Source: Candidatus Coatesiibacteriota bacterium (GTDB taxonomy: Bacteria; JAFGND01). Taken from it: a stretch of DNA of 64,000 bases. A program made the translations under genes and the position numbers. The notes below the pieces were generated by a model, which worked only from the letters and a program-made list of their open reading frames with translations, was not told where the DNA came from and searched no databases. Shown here one piece after another: positions 17,361 through 25,527 of the stretch (within the stretch, counting starts at the first letter, position 1; every line of letters starts with the position of its first letter). Where the stretch lies: the NCBI GenBank assembly GCA_016927185.1, contig JAFGND010000035.1, forward strand, positions 11,933 to 75,932, in the 5' to 3' direction.

Positions 17361-19424
17361 TTTATCAGAAACTTCCCTCATTCCCTGAAGAGCAATGCCT
17401 ACGAACTCATCTAGCTTCAATCCAGCTTTTTCGCATTCCATAATGGTTTCACGGGAAACATTTCTTGCAAAATCCTTCTTGTTCATCCTTTTCGTAACAC
17501 TCTTTACCTCAACACTCGCCACTTTCCTGTCAGGATATACAAGGGCAGTTGCAAATATAAGACCTGTTATTGTTTCTCCTGCCGCAAGAAGATACTCCAG
17601 CCTGTTTTTTCTTGAAGGCAGATTCAGTCCTTCAGCATTGTGGGAAAGTATAAGACTGATTATATCTTCTGAGAATCCCTCTTTTTTCAGAATCTCTGCT
17701 GTTCCTAATCCATGATTATCAGGTTCCTTGTTTGTCTCGAAGTCCAAATCATGCAGAAGTCCAAGGATAAACCATTTGGTCTCGTCCTGTTTCAGATATC
17801 TTGCAAGTGCTTTCATTACACCAGCACTTGATATGCAATGGTTCTTCAGGTTTTCTGAAAAAACATACTTGTTGAAAATTTCCCAGGCTTTTTCCAGCGA
17901 AATATCAAGATTTTCAAGGGATGGTATTTTCATTGGATCTTCTTCTGAAGATTTCTGCAAATTTTCTTTTTGAAGAGGCTTCATTAACGGGAAAAGAATG
18001 ACATCCCTCAGATTTTCGCAGTTTGCAAGTAGTGCAACAAACCTGTCTATTCCCATCCCCCAACCTGAAACAGGTGGTAGTCCAGTTTCCAGACACTTGA
18101 TGAAATCATCATCCATATCTAGTGCGTCTTCATCTCCTTCTGTGCGAAGTTTTGCCTGGATTTCAAGCCGCTGCTTCTGATCAACAGGATCAATTAGCTC
18201 GCTGTAAGCATTAACTATTTCCCAGGAGTTGGCAATCAGCTGGAATCTGTCAGCGACATCAGGAATTAAATCATTTCTTCTTGCAAGCGGTGAAAGATCT
18301 ATCGGATGATAAATAAGGAATGTTGGCTGAATGAGAGATGGTCTTACCACCTGTTTGTAAAGCTGGTCAATTAAAGAACCTCTTCCCAGTTTATCAGAGT
18401 CTTCAATAGTCAATCCCTTGCTTTTTATTGCATCCCCGAGTGATTTTGTGTCAGGATAATCATTGATATCAAGATCAACCCTTGATTTAATAAGCTCCTG
18501 GAAAGACTGTCTCTTCCATACTCCTGAAAAATCAAGAACATTATTCTTGAAAGTCAATGAAAGTGAACCTGTTACTTCTTTTATTACATGTTTCACTAAT
18601 TTTTCAGTGAAATTCATATTGTCCTCAAAATCCCAGTAGGCACAATAATATTCGAGCATGGTGAAATCCTGAAGGTGGCTTGCATCGATGCCTTCATTCC
18701 TGAAAACCCTTGCTACTTCATAAACCTTGTCATAACCTCCTGCAATGCACCTCTTGAGATAAGTTTCTGGAGCAATTCTCAGGAATACCTCCATATCAAG
18801 TGAGTTATGATGGGTTTTAAATGGTTTTGCGAGAGCTCCTGATTTCTGGGTAACGAGAACTGGTGTATCGACTTCTTCAAAACCATTGCTATCAAGGAAA
18901 TTCCTTATTGAGCGAATGATTTTAGTCCTGAGTTTGAAAACCTGCCTGCTTGCCGGATTCATTATCAAATCAAGATATCTGTATCTGTAGCAACTTTCAA
19001 CGTCTGTTAATCCATGCCATTTCTCTGGAAGCGGATGAAGTGATTTTGAAAGCAGAATGAAATCTTTTGCAAGAACTGTTTTCTCTCCAGTTTTTGTTGT
19101 AAAGATATCTCCCTTTACTCCGATATGGTCCCCCACATCATATATTTTCCTTGCGTAGTCAAACTGCTCTTTCCCCAGAGAATTCTGTTCAATAGCTATC
19201 TGAATATTACCTTCCCAGTCAGTTAGCTTGAGAAAGCTTAGTTTACCGAAATCCCTTGATGCAGTTATTCTTCCTGCAACAGAGACATCTTTTGTATCAT
19301 CAGGAAGATTGGATGCTTCTTTCAGATTATAGGTTCTTTCAAAACGTGCTTTATATACTTTCTCGTTATATCCCTTCATTATTTCAATCTTGGATAATCT
19401 GCTATCTCTTTCTGAAAAAGACAC
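17349..19424 (-). CDS. lysS: Lysyl-tRNA synthetase (class II) fused to a C-terminal HD-domain phosphohydrolase
   Basis: Residues 1 to about 485 are a complete LysRS: OB-fold anticodon domain (VAGRITASRDFGKLSFLKL), motif 2 EVARVFRNEGID, and motif 3 GWGMGIDRFVALL. The family normally ends near here. Residues about 510-691 form an HD domain like the common ~185-residue standalone hydrolase: NHCISSAGVMKALARYL, GLLHDLDFETNKEPDNHG and ILSHNAEGLN give the H...HD...H set. The GTG start has a perfect AGGAGG five bases upstream. ATG at 17933 (M498) could give a separate HD product. A palindrome sits just before the ribosome-binding site. The HD substrate is unknown. Confidence 0.92.
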   Translation of the reverse strand: MSFSERDSRLSKIEIMKGYNEKVYKARFERTYNLKEASNLPDDTKDVSVAGRITASRDFGKLSFLKLTDWEGNIQIAIEQNSLGKEQFDYARKIYDVGDHIGVKGDIFTTKTGEKTVLAKDFILLSKSLHPLPEKWHGLTDVESCYRYRYLDLIMNPASRQVFKLRTKIIRSIRNFLDSNGFEEVDTPVLVTQKSGALAKPFKTHHNSLDMEVFLRIAPETYLKRCIAGGYDKVYEVARVFRNEGIDASHLQDFTMLEYYCAYWDFEDNMNFTEKLVKHVIKEVTGSLSLTFKNNVLDFSGVWKRQSFQELIKSRVDLDINDYPDTKSLGDAIKSKGLTIEDSDKLGRGSLIDQLYKQVVRPSLIQPTFLIYHPIDLSPLARRNDLIPDVADRFQLIANSWEIVNAYSELIDPVDQKQRLEIQAKLRTEGDEDALDMDDDFIKCLETGLPPVSGWGMGIDRFVALLANCENLRDVILFPLMKPLQKENLQKSSEEDPMKIPSLENLDISLEKAWEIFNKYVFSENLKNHCISSAGVMKALARYLKQDETKWFILGLLHDLDFETNKEPDNHGLGTAEILKKEGFSEDIISLILSHNAEGLNLPSRKNRLEYLLAAGETITGLIFATALVYPDRKVASVEVKSVTKRMNKKDFARNVSRETIMECEKAGLKLDEFVGIALQGMREVSDKIGL

Positions 19425-19437
19425 TTATACCTCCTGT

Positions 19438-19459
19438 TAACTGGAACCACTTCCAGTTA
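19438..19459 (-). promoter_or_regulatory. Perfect palindrome immediately upstream of lysS ribosome-binding site
   Basis: Nine-base arms TAACTGGAA and TTCCAGTTA with a four-base loop end two bases before ACAGGAGG of lysS. No T-run follows, so it is not a simple terminator. It could be an operator in the lysS-ribD divergent region or an RNA hairpin controlling lysS translation. Confidence 0.45.
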
Positions 19460-19543
19460 TTTTGGCTTTTTAGACAAGGTAATAAATAAACTCTTGAAAT
19501 CTTTAACTTGTTATTAATTGATGGCTTAAAAAGGAAAAAAATA

Positions 19544-20665
19544 ATGAAGGAAAAATGGAGTATTGTAGAATTAAAAATAATGAGAAGGGCACTTGTGTTA
19601 GCAAGAAAGGGATTATACGGTGCTCATCCAAATCCAATGGTTGGCTGCGTGATTGCCAAGAATGGCAGAATAATTTCTGAAGGATATCATAAGGAGTTTG
19701 GCTCTCTGCATGCTGAAATCATGGCAATCAACAAAGTGAAAGACAAATCCATGCTTGAAGATTCTGACTTGTTTCTTACTCTTGAACCTTGTACGCATAT
19801 TGGCAAACAACCACCCTGCATTGATACCATAAGACAAATAAGATGGAGAAATATATATATTGCATCAGAGGATTGTGACAAAAGAGTTTGTGGAGAAGGG
19901 ATCAAGATCCTCAGGAAAGATGGTTTTAGCGTCAGATTTGGACTGCTTGAGGAAGAAGCAATAAATCTAAACAAGGTTTTTTTCACTTTCAAGATACAGA
20001 AGAGACCTTTCATTACTCTCAAGGCAGCTGTTTCAACAAACGGTTTTCTTGCATGGAAAGATGGACATTCGAAATGGTTGTCATGCGAAAAATCATTGAT
20101 TGAGGCACATAAGCTGCGTGCAGAAGCAGATGGAATATTGGTTGGAAGGGAAACTGTGCAAAATGATAATCCAGAGCTGACAACAAGGTTATTCAAGGGA
20201 CGTTCTCCCAAGCGATTTATTATCGACAGAAGGAATAAGCTTTCCCTCAAATACAAAGTATTCGAGCAAAAATCACCTGTAACGTATTATATTACTACTA
20301 AAAGAAATCTGCATAAAGAAGCACAGTTGGCAAAAAATGGACACAAAATGATTATCCTTAACGAATCTAATAATAAGATAAACATGGAAGAATTGATGTT
20401 CAAATTGCATGAACTTGATATTTCACACCTGCTTGTCGAAGGAGGAGGAAAAACAATTAGCGAGTTCATCAATAACTCCTTATTTGACAAGCTTATTTTA
20501 TGTGTCACTCCTTTCATATTACCGCAAGGAAGAGGTTTTGCTTTTTTCAATGAAAGTAATACCTCTCATCCTAGTCTGGCATTAAAGCTTATTTTCCAAA
20601 AAAATATCGGGCAAGATTTATGGCTTGAGTACCAGCTTTTAAAAGAACCTTACGAATTCGCCTAG
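19544..20665 (+). CDS. ribD: Riboflavin biosynthesis protein RibD (deaminase/reductase)
   Basis: Bifunctional enzyme for the second and third steps of riboflavin synthesis. The N-terminal deaminase domain has HPNPMVGCVIAKNGRIISEG, the zinc ligands HAE and PCTHIGKQPPC; the C-terminal NADPH-dependent reductase domain has RPFITLKAAVSTNGF, DGILVGRETVQNDNPELT and LLVEGGGKTISEF. Length (373 residues) is normal. A 12-residue longer frame begins with TTG or ATG-poor sequence at 19508, but ATG 19544 aligns with the family. Other rib genes are absent here. Its end overlaps the convergent nitroreductase gene by 27 bases. Confidence 0.94.
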   Translation: MKEKWSIVELKIMRRALVLARKGLYGAHPNPMVGCVIAKNGRIISEGYHKEFGSLHAEIMAINKVKDKSMLEDSDLFLTLEPCTHIGKQPPCIDTIRQIRWRNIYIASEDCDKRVCGEGIKILRKDGFSVRFGLLEEEAINLNKVFFTFKIQKRPFITLKAAVSTNGFLAWKDGHSKWLSCEKSLIEAHKLRAEADGILVGRETVQNDNPELTTRLFKGRSPKRFIIDRRNKLSLKYKVFEQKSPVTYYITTKRNLHKEAQLAKNGHKMIILNESNNKINMEELMFKLHELDISHLLVEGGGKTISEFINNSLFDKLILCVTPFILPQGRGFAFFNESNTSHPSLALKLIFQKNIGQDLWLEYQLLKEPYEFA

Positions 20666-21472
20666 ATTTCTTCTTTCAGGAATTGTTTTTGTTTCATCTG
20701 GATAACCCAGGGGAGTTATTGTTGCTATAAAGTGATGTGCAGGGATGTTCAGGACTGTTTTTGCCTCATCTCTGTCCATTGCACCAATCCAGCAGGTTCC
20801 TAATCCATGATTATAGGCAGCCAGGATAAAATGATAAGCAGCTATAGCTCCATCCTGTTCAATTCGTTTTGTCTTGTCAGTATCTATGCATACTGCAACA
20901 GCACATGGAGCTTTTGCAATTGGAGCACTGCTTGATTCTCTCAATGATGCAAGAAGTGATAACACTTCAGGATTTCGTATGACTATATAATAAAACGACT
21001 GACAGTTTCTTGAAGTTGGAGAAAACCTGCATACATCAAAAATCCTATTCAATAAATCGTTCGAAATATCATTCTTTTTGAATTTCCTTATACTCCTTCT
21101 CTTGATTAGAGCTTCATCTATAATCTGATAACTGATAATGGGAGAAAGAAAAGTCTGAAATTCAATTGTTCTTCCTTCAGGATCTTGTGCAAAAAAATTA
21201 TAGATATTATACTTCTCATTTATCTTGGGAGATGAAGTAGAAATAGTCTTATATTTCTCATATAAAGAATCAACTTGAGTTTGTTCATCATAAAAGAATG
21301 TAATAATTCCTTGTTTGTCTATTTCATCTCTTTCACAAAATCCAAGGAGCATATTGCCATGCTTCAGGATTGTACATTCCGCTTGTTTCAGCCAGACTTT
21401 CATGCCAATACTGAGATAAAAATCTCTTATCATGTTGAGATTTTTTGTTTTTAAGAAAACAATACCTGACAT
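20639..21472 (-). CDS. VOC (glyoxalase-like) domain fused to nitroreductase
   Basis: 277 residues with two recognisable parts. Residues 1-105 look like a vicinal oxygen chelate domain (GIVFLKTKNLNMIRDFYLSIGM at the start, FFAQDPEGRTIEFQ at the end). Residues 110-277 are a short FMN-dependent nitroreductase (IKRRSIRKFKKNDIS, FSPTSRNCQSFYYIVI, AAYNHGLGTCWIGAM, ITPLGYPDE). Together they suggest an NAD(P)H-dependent flavin reductase or dehydrogenase acting on, or regulated by, a small ligand held by the VOC part. The gene begins 1 base after the HAD gene's stop codon, so both are likely cotranscribed. Function not known. Confidence 0.85.
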   Translation of the reverse strand: MSGIVFLKTKNLNMIRDFYLSIGMKVWLKQAECTILKHGNMLLGFCERDEIDKQGIITFFYDEQTQVDSLYEKYKTISTSSPKINEKYNIYNFFAQDPEGRTIEFQTFLSPIISYQIIDEALIKRRSIRKFKKNDISNDLLNRIFDVCRFSPTSRNCQSFYYIVIRNPEVLSLLASLRESSSAPIAKAPCAVAVCIDTDKTKRIEQDGAIAAYHFILAAYNHGLGTCWIGAMDRDEAKTVLNIPAHHFIATITPLGYPDETKTIPERRNLGEFVRFF

Positions 21473-22354
21473 TTAAACCTCCTTGTTAAGCAATACATAT
21501 TCATCTCTATATAATGGTAAAGCCCTATGAAAAAACTCATTCAAATCTATCCATGAATTAACGATAAGGTCAGATTCATTAATCAGTACTTTGTCACTTC
21601 CTTTTATGGAAATTCTTAGTGAATTTTCTTTTCCAACCGCCTGCAAACCCCATTTAAAAAAAGATAAATCCTCTCTTGAATCACCAATCAAAATAAGATG
21701 GTTCTTGCTATGGATCTTTAACAGATAATTATGAATTTCTTTTACTTTATCCTCACCCGTCAATATCTTTGGAGCTGAATTAATTGGATTTGCAATGCCT
21801 TTGACTTTTATATTGTGTGTTCCCAAAAGAGTTGCATATTGTTCTATTATTGGTTGAATTGTCTTGGATACTATTATTCCAGAAAAGTTATTCTGGGAAA
21901 GAGTTATAAATGTTTCCACAACTCCCGGATATATCCATCTTGTTATATTTTCAAGAGCATCATCAACAGTTTTCTCAGGGATTTTTGTAAGAATCTTGCT
22001 GAATTCCTCTATAAGGAATATATCTAGCTTCTTCCTTTTCTTGTTTGATATCAATGAATCATCAATTCCAAGTTTTGTCCTGAATCTCCAGATTTCTTCT
22101 TTCAAAAACATATTAAGACAGCTTGAGTAAAATGAAAACCATTTTCCAGGAAAAACAATTAATGGAAAAACAAGAAGCAATATCAAATCACTGTTTGAAT
22201 AGCCATGAGTCAAGAAGGGAATAAAGCTTTTATGGATTGTTCCATCCAAATCACTTATCCAGATGCCTTCACCAGACCATTTTGATAATCTGTCATATAT
22301 TTCAGATATATCCTTTTTCCATATTAATCCCTTGAGTTTCTTCAACCTTTTCAT
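21473..22354 (-). CDS. HAD-superfamily hydrolase (phosphoserine-phosphatase-like)
   Basis: 293 residues. HAD motif I is WISDLDGTIHK (nucleophile first Asp), motif II GIIVSKTI, motif III the lysine near GEDKVKEI, and motif IV LIGDSREDLSFF. The large cap between motifs I and II contains hydrophobic stretches (LILLLVFPLIVFPGKWF) resembling the HAD-IB membrane-near cap, which may let it act on a lipid phosphate. Divergent from the next plus-strand gene, with a TTGACT box upstream. The substrate cannot be named. Confidence 0.78.
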   Translation of the reverse strand: MKRLKKLKGLIWKKDISEIYDRLSKWSGEGIWISDLDGTIHKSFIPFLTHGYSNSDLILLLVFPLIVFPGKWFSFYSSCLNMFLKEEIWRFRTKLGIDDSLISNKKRKKLDIFLIEEFSKILTKIPEKTVDDALENITRWIYPGVVETFITLSQNNFSGIIVSKTIQPIIEQYATLLGTHNIKVKGIANPINSAPKILTGEDKVKEIHNYLLKIHSKNHLILIGDSREDLSFFKWGLQAVGKENSLRISIKGSDKVLINESDLIVNSWIDLNEFFHRALPLYRDEYVLLNKEV

Positions 22355-22389
22355 ATTAAGAAAGTATAGTTTCTATCTTCAAGCAAGAT

Positions 22390-22395
22390 AGTCAA
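22390..22395 (-). promoter_or_regulatory. Possible -35-like TTGACT box for the HAD-nitroreductase pair
   Basis: GCTTGACT lies about 36 bases before ATG 22354 on the minus strand; TATACT follows at a longer than usual spacing of 21 bases. Confidence 0.3.
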
Positions 22396-22555
22396 GCAAA
22401 AGTTTCTTGAAACAAGTTTAGTCTGCAAACCTAAGAACTCAGAATTCAAAGAAAACAAATGAATCTTTGGGGGAGGGGATTCAGTTTTAAATATTTGCCA
22501 AGTTATGCTATATTATATTGCTGAATTGGTTCCTGTAAGTTTGCCTTAATGCTAC

Positions 22556-22561
22556 TTGACA
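22556..22561 (+). promoter_or_regulatory. Possible -35-like TTGACA box
   Basis: TTGACA lies 30 bases before ATG 22592. A TAATAA occurs only ten bases later, so spacing is not standard. The TTG of this box is also an in-frame but unlikely start codon. The rest of the 22355-22591 gap holds a G-rich patch (22469-22481) and nothing else I can name. Confidence 0.3.
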
Positions 22562-22591
22562 TATCCCTGTGTAATAAATTACCTGTTACAA

Positions 22592-23503
22592 ATGAGTATT
22601 GGAGAAATCTTTCAAGATAATAATAGTAACTATGCTTTGATTCCACTAAATTTGAGAATAGACAGTCCTTTAATAGTCAATACATTAATAGATAAGACAT
22701 TTAGTGAAATATTTGATGAAAACAAGCCTTATAGAGGATTAGTATTTGGTGAAAGCAGAAAAATAAAAGAACTTCCATTCAAGGAGATTAATTATATTAA
22801 AGAAGTATATATTTCCAAAGGTTCTTCAAGATCAGATACAATAAGTAAAACAGAAAAGAAAGCAGGTAATTTAAAGACTCTAGCATATTTTCAGGTTTAT
22901 AAAGACTGGAAGCAGTTCAAGAGAATGAATAAGAATTTCCTGCTATCTATTTCTGATAAAGTACCGTATTTCATAGCCTTGAATTCTGAAAAGAGAATAA
23001 TCAGGATTTTCAAGATAAAGAAAGACAAACTGGTTTCAGGATATGGTCCAATAATAATAACTTCAGAGGAAATCAGCAGGACTGGTTTCAAGATAATCAG
23101 ATTGAAAGAGAAATCTTATCTTTTTATCAAATCCGAACTCCCTGATACAAAAGAAAGAATGTATGTAACCAAAATAAATATATTGAGAACTGAAACCAAG
23201 GAAACTATGTTTTATTCTTCAGTCAAAAACAAAACCCCTGAAACAGTGGATTCTCTTGTAATAAAGATAGATGATAATTTTATTGTAATTTTAGGAGAAA
23301 AAAAGGATCTTCTATCAGACCAGATTGACAAACCGCTTATAATGAAAAATGATCAGATTTTTGCCCCTTATGGCAAATGGATTGCATTCAGTCTTTCTGC
23401 AATAATAGATCTGGATAGTAATTTCAAGAAGATAGAGGAAGCTGCCAGGATGGACTGGATTAGAATTGGCAGTTTTTTCGAAAAGCTTCTTGCTAAAAGT
23501 TAA
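22592..23503 (+). CDS. Hypothetical protein, unrecognised
   Basis: I do not recognise this 303-residue protein. It has no signal peptide, no membrane helix and no obvious catalytic motif. It is rich in lysine, isoleucine and beta-type alternation (for example IITSEEISRTGFKIIRLKEKSY), suggesting a beta-rich cytoplasmic protein. ATG 22592 has no clear ribosome-binding site; a TTG at 22556 would add 12 residues. The 3' end overlaps the convergent GAF/GGDEF gene by 4 bases. The neighbouring sensor genes hint at a signalling link, but that is only context. Confidence 0.6.
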   Translation: MSIGEIFQDNNSNYALIPLNLRIDSPLIVNTLIDKTFSEIFDENKPYRGLVFGESRKIKELPFKEINYIKEVYISKGSSRSDTISKTEKKAGNLKTLAYFQVYKDWKQFKRMNKNFLLSISDKVPYFIALNSEKRIIRIFKIKKDKLVSGYGPIIITSEEISRTGFKIIRLKEKSYLFIKSELPDTKERMYVTKINILRTETKETMFYSSVKNKTPETVDSLVIKIDDNFIVILGEKKDLLSDQIDKPLIMKNDQIFAPYGKWIAFSLSAIIDLDSNFKKIEEAARMDWIRIGSFFEKLLAKS

Positions 23504-25527
23504 TCAGCCGTTTTCTTTTGATTAACTTGATATATACTTACTTGATCCCCACCATTTTGATGTGATAGCTTTAATGCTAGCTCAGCACATCTCAATAATT
23601 CGGTTATGGATAAATCCTTCATGTATGTTGTAACACCTGCACTTGCAGTCAAGGTTATTGTGGAATCTTCTGTTTCAAAAAGGTTATCTCTTATAGCTTC
23701 TATAAGATGGATAGCAACTGATTTTGCATCAAGGATTTTGGTTTTCTCCAGAATAACGGCAAAAGTTGTTCCCTGGTATCTTGCTGCAAAATCCTCATTC
23801 CTGATATTTTTCCTTATCAGTCTTCCTATTTGCATAAGAATTCTATCCATTGTATGCCTTTTATATGCATTAAGATCCAGTGAAACTTCATCGATTCCAA
23901 TCAGAATTAATGAGAATGCCTCGGTAGAGATTTCTCCCTGAGAAACAAGATTATGGAGTTTTTCTCTAAAGTGTCTATAAATTGCCAAACCAGTCAAACC
24001 ATCCACTGTTGCTAATTTCATTAGTTTTGCGCTTGTCAATGCAAATACTATCTCTTTGTATATACCATCAATAATCTTTTTATCAGTTGAAGAAAATTCC
24101 TGATGATGCTTTTTATAACCTAAAACAAGAAATCCGAAAGGCTCATCGTCTTTTCTTAGCAAAGATAGCATAAGTTCTTTTCTTATGGTAGGTCCCACCT
24201 GCAGAAGATTATCTGTAAAAATAGTATTTGTTTCCCTGAAGGTTTTTTCCATTCTGAAAGAATCTCTAAGAAGGTTTTGAAGCAAGATAACTAGATTAGG
24301 TGGAATTTTTTTCTGAATCAAGGCTTTAAATGAATTGCTGGTTTCTTCATATATCCATAGCTCTGCCGATTCTATTTCCAGATTTGAACATAATGCATGA
24401 ATAATCTCAGTAGCGACACTTTCCAGATCGAGTCTTGAACCAATTATCTTTGCCAACTCATTGTGAATATTCATCTCAACTACCTGTGTCTTTAGAGTCC
24501 TGTATTGTATTATATTTTGCATTATTATTCCAATAGAGGAGGCAAAAGAAGAAAGAGCAGCTTGTGCTTCAGGGGATATGGATTTGAATTTTTTGTCAAC
24601 AAGGTCTGCTGTTATAATTGCATAAGGTTCATCATCAATGAAAATAGGTGCTGTCAAATATTCTACGGATCTGTTTATATCAAATCTCCTTTTATAAAAT
24701 TCGCTGAGCGTTTCGTTTTTTGATACTAGTATTGCTGTTCTGCCTGCAATTGCTGATTTTGTATAAGTATCCCAATCAAGGAGTATAGGAGTTGCCCTGA
24801 AGAACTCAGCTAATTTGTATGCATGGTTGCTACCTGGCCAATAAATATTATGAAACTTCAAGGAATTATCATTAATAATAAACAACAAAGCTCTTGAAAA
24901 ACCTAGCCTTTCAACAATATAACTGGTTAATTGTCCCTGTACGTCTTCCAGACTACTGTCAAGGCGAAATCTGTTTGAAATTTCAATGAGAGTTGATAAA
25001 TGAAGAATGTGCTCATAATAATGTTCCTGTTGCTCTTTTTCAATCAAACTCATATCAGCTGTATTAAGCCCTTTATTTGTATCTATTTCCTTTACAAGGA
25101 GGTTAATTTTATCTGCGAGATTTTTGTTTTCTTCCTCAAGTTTTATAAATTCACACATTTCTTTTAAAACCATCATGGAAGTGAAAATTAAATAATTACT
25201 GTTATTCAAGAAATTTTCTGTATTTATCTTCAGGATATATCCTCTACCAAGAGTTTCTGGAAGCTCATCAGATTTTTCACTAAACAGAAATACAAAATAA
25301 GGAGTAAACTTGAAATTAGAAAGCCAATCTTTGAGTTCAGTTTCATTATCAGTAAAAATAAGCATGAAATTGTACCGCTTGATCTTCCTGATGATACTTT
25401 TATTTTTTGAGAATGAAATGTCAATTTGAGGTGCTAAATCTGGTATTGAAGAAATAATCCTTGAAGCTGAATCACTTGATAAATTAGTAATAAATGTAAA
25501 ATTTTCTAGGCATTCCATATTGAGCAT
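23500..25527 (-). CDS. GAF-domain protein with degenerate GGDEF domain
   Basis: 675-residue cytoplasmic signalling protein. An N-terminal receiver-like region (to about 130) is followed by a coiled segment, a GAF domain (about 175-330, LIEISNRFRLDSSLEDVQGQL), a second GAF (about 345-495, SRLDLESVATEIIHAL) and a GGDEF-fold domain (TVDGLTGLAIYRHFREKL onward). The signature GG(D/E)EF is replaced by YQGTTFA around residue 584, so diguanylate cyclase activity is unlikely; it may bind nucleotide or serve as a scaffold. It overlaps the upstream FIST gene by 22 bases, which indicates a coupled sensor-output pair. Confidence 0.85.
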   Translation of the reverse strand: MLNMECLENFTFITNLSSDSASRIISSIPDLAPQIDISFSKNKSIIRKIKRYNFMLIFTDNETELKDWLSNFKFTPYFVFLFSEKSDELPETLGRGYILKINTENFLNNSNYLIFTSMMVLKEMCEFIKLEEENKNLADKINLLVKEIDTNKGLNTADMSLIEKEQQEHYYEHILHLSTLIEISNRFRLDSSLEDVQGQLTSYIVERLGFSRALLFIINDNSLKFHNIYWPGSNHAYKLAEFFRATPILLDWDTYTKSAIAGRTAILVSKNETLSEFYKRRFDINRSVEYLTAPIFIDDEPYAIITADLVDKKFKSISPEAQAALSSFASSIGIIMQNIIQYRTLKTQVVEMNIHNELAKIIGSRLDLESVATEIIHALCSNLEIESAELWIYEETSNSFKALIQKKIPPNLVILLQNLLRDSFRMEKTFRETNTIFTDNLLQVGPTIRKELMLSLLRKDDEPFGFLVLGYKKHHQEFSSTDKKIIDGIYKEIVFALTSAKLMKLATVDGLTGLAIYRHFREKLHNLVSQGEISTEAFSLILIGIDEVSLDLNAYKRHTMDRILMQIGRLIRKNIRNEDFAARYQGTTFAVILEKTKILDAKSVAIHLIEAIRDNLFETEDSTITLTASAGVTTYMKDLSITELLRCAELALKLSHQNGGDQVSIYQVNQKKTAD

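Noticed and set aside
22469-22481. G-rich patch as a G-quadruplex
   Set aside because: Only two G-runs of four or more are present; a quadruplex needs four tracts.
22556-22591. TTG 22556 as start of the unknown gene
   Set aside because: It coincides with a TTGACA box; ATG 22592 is more likely.
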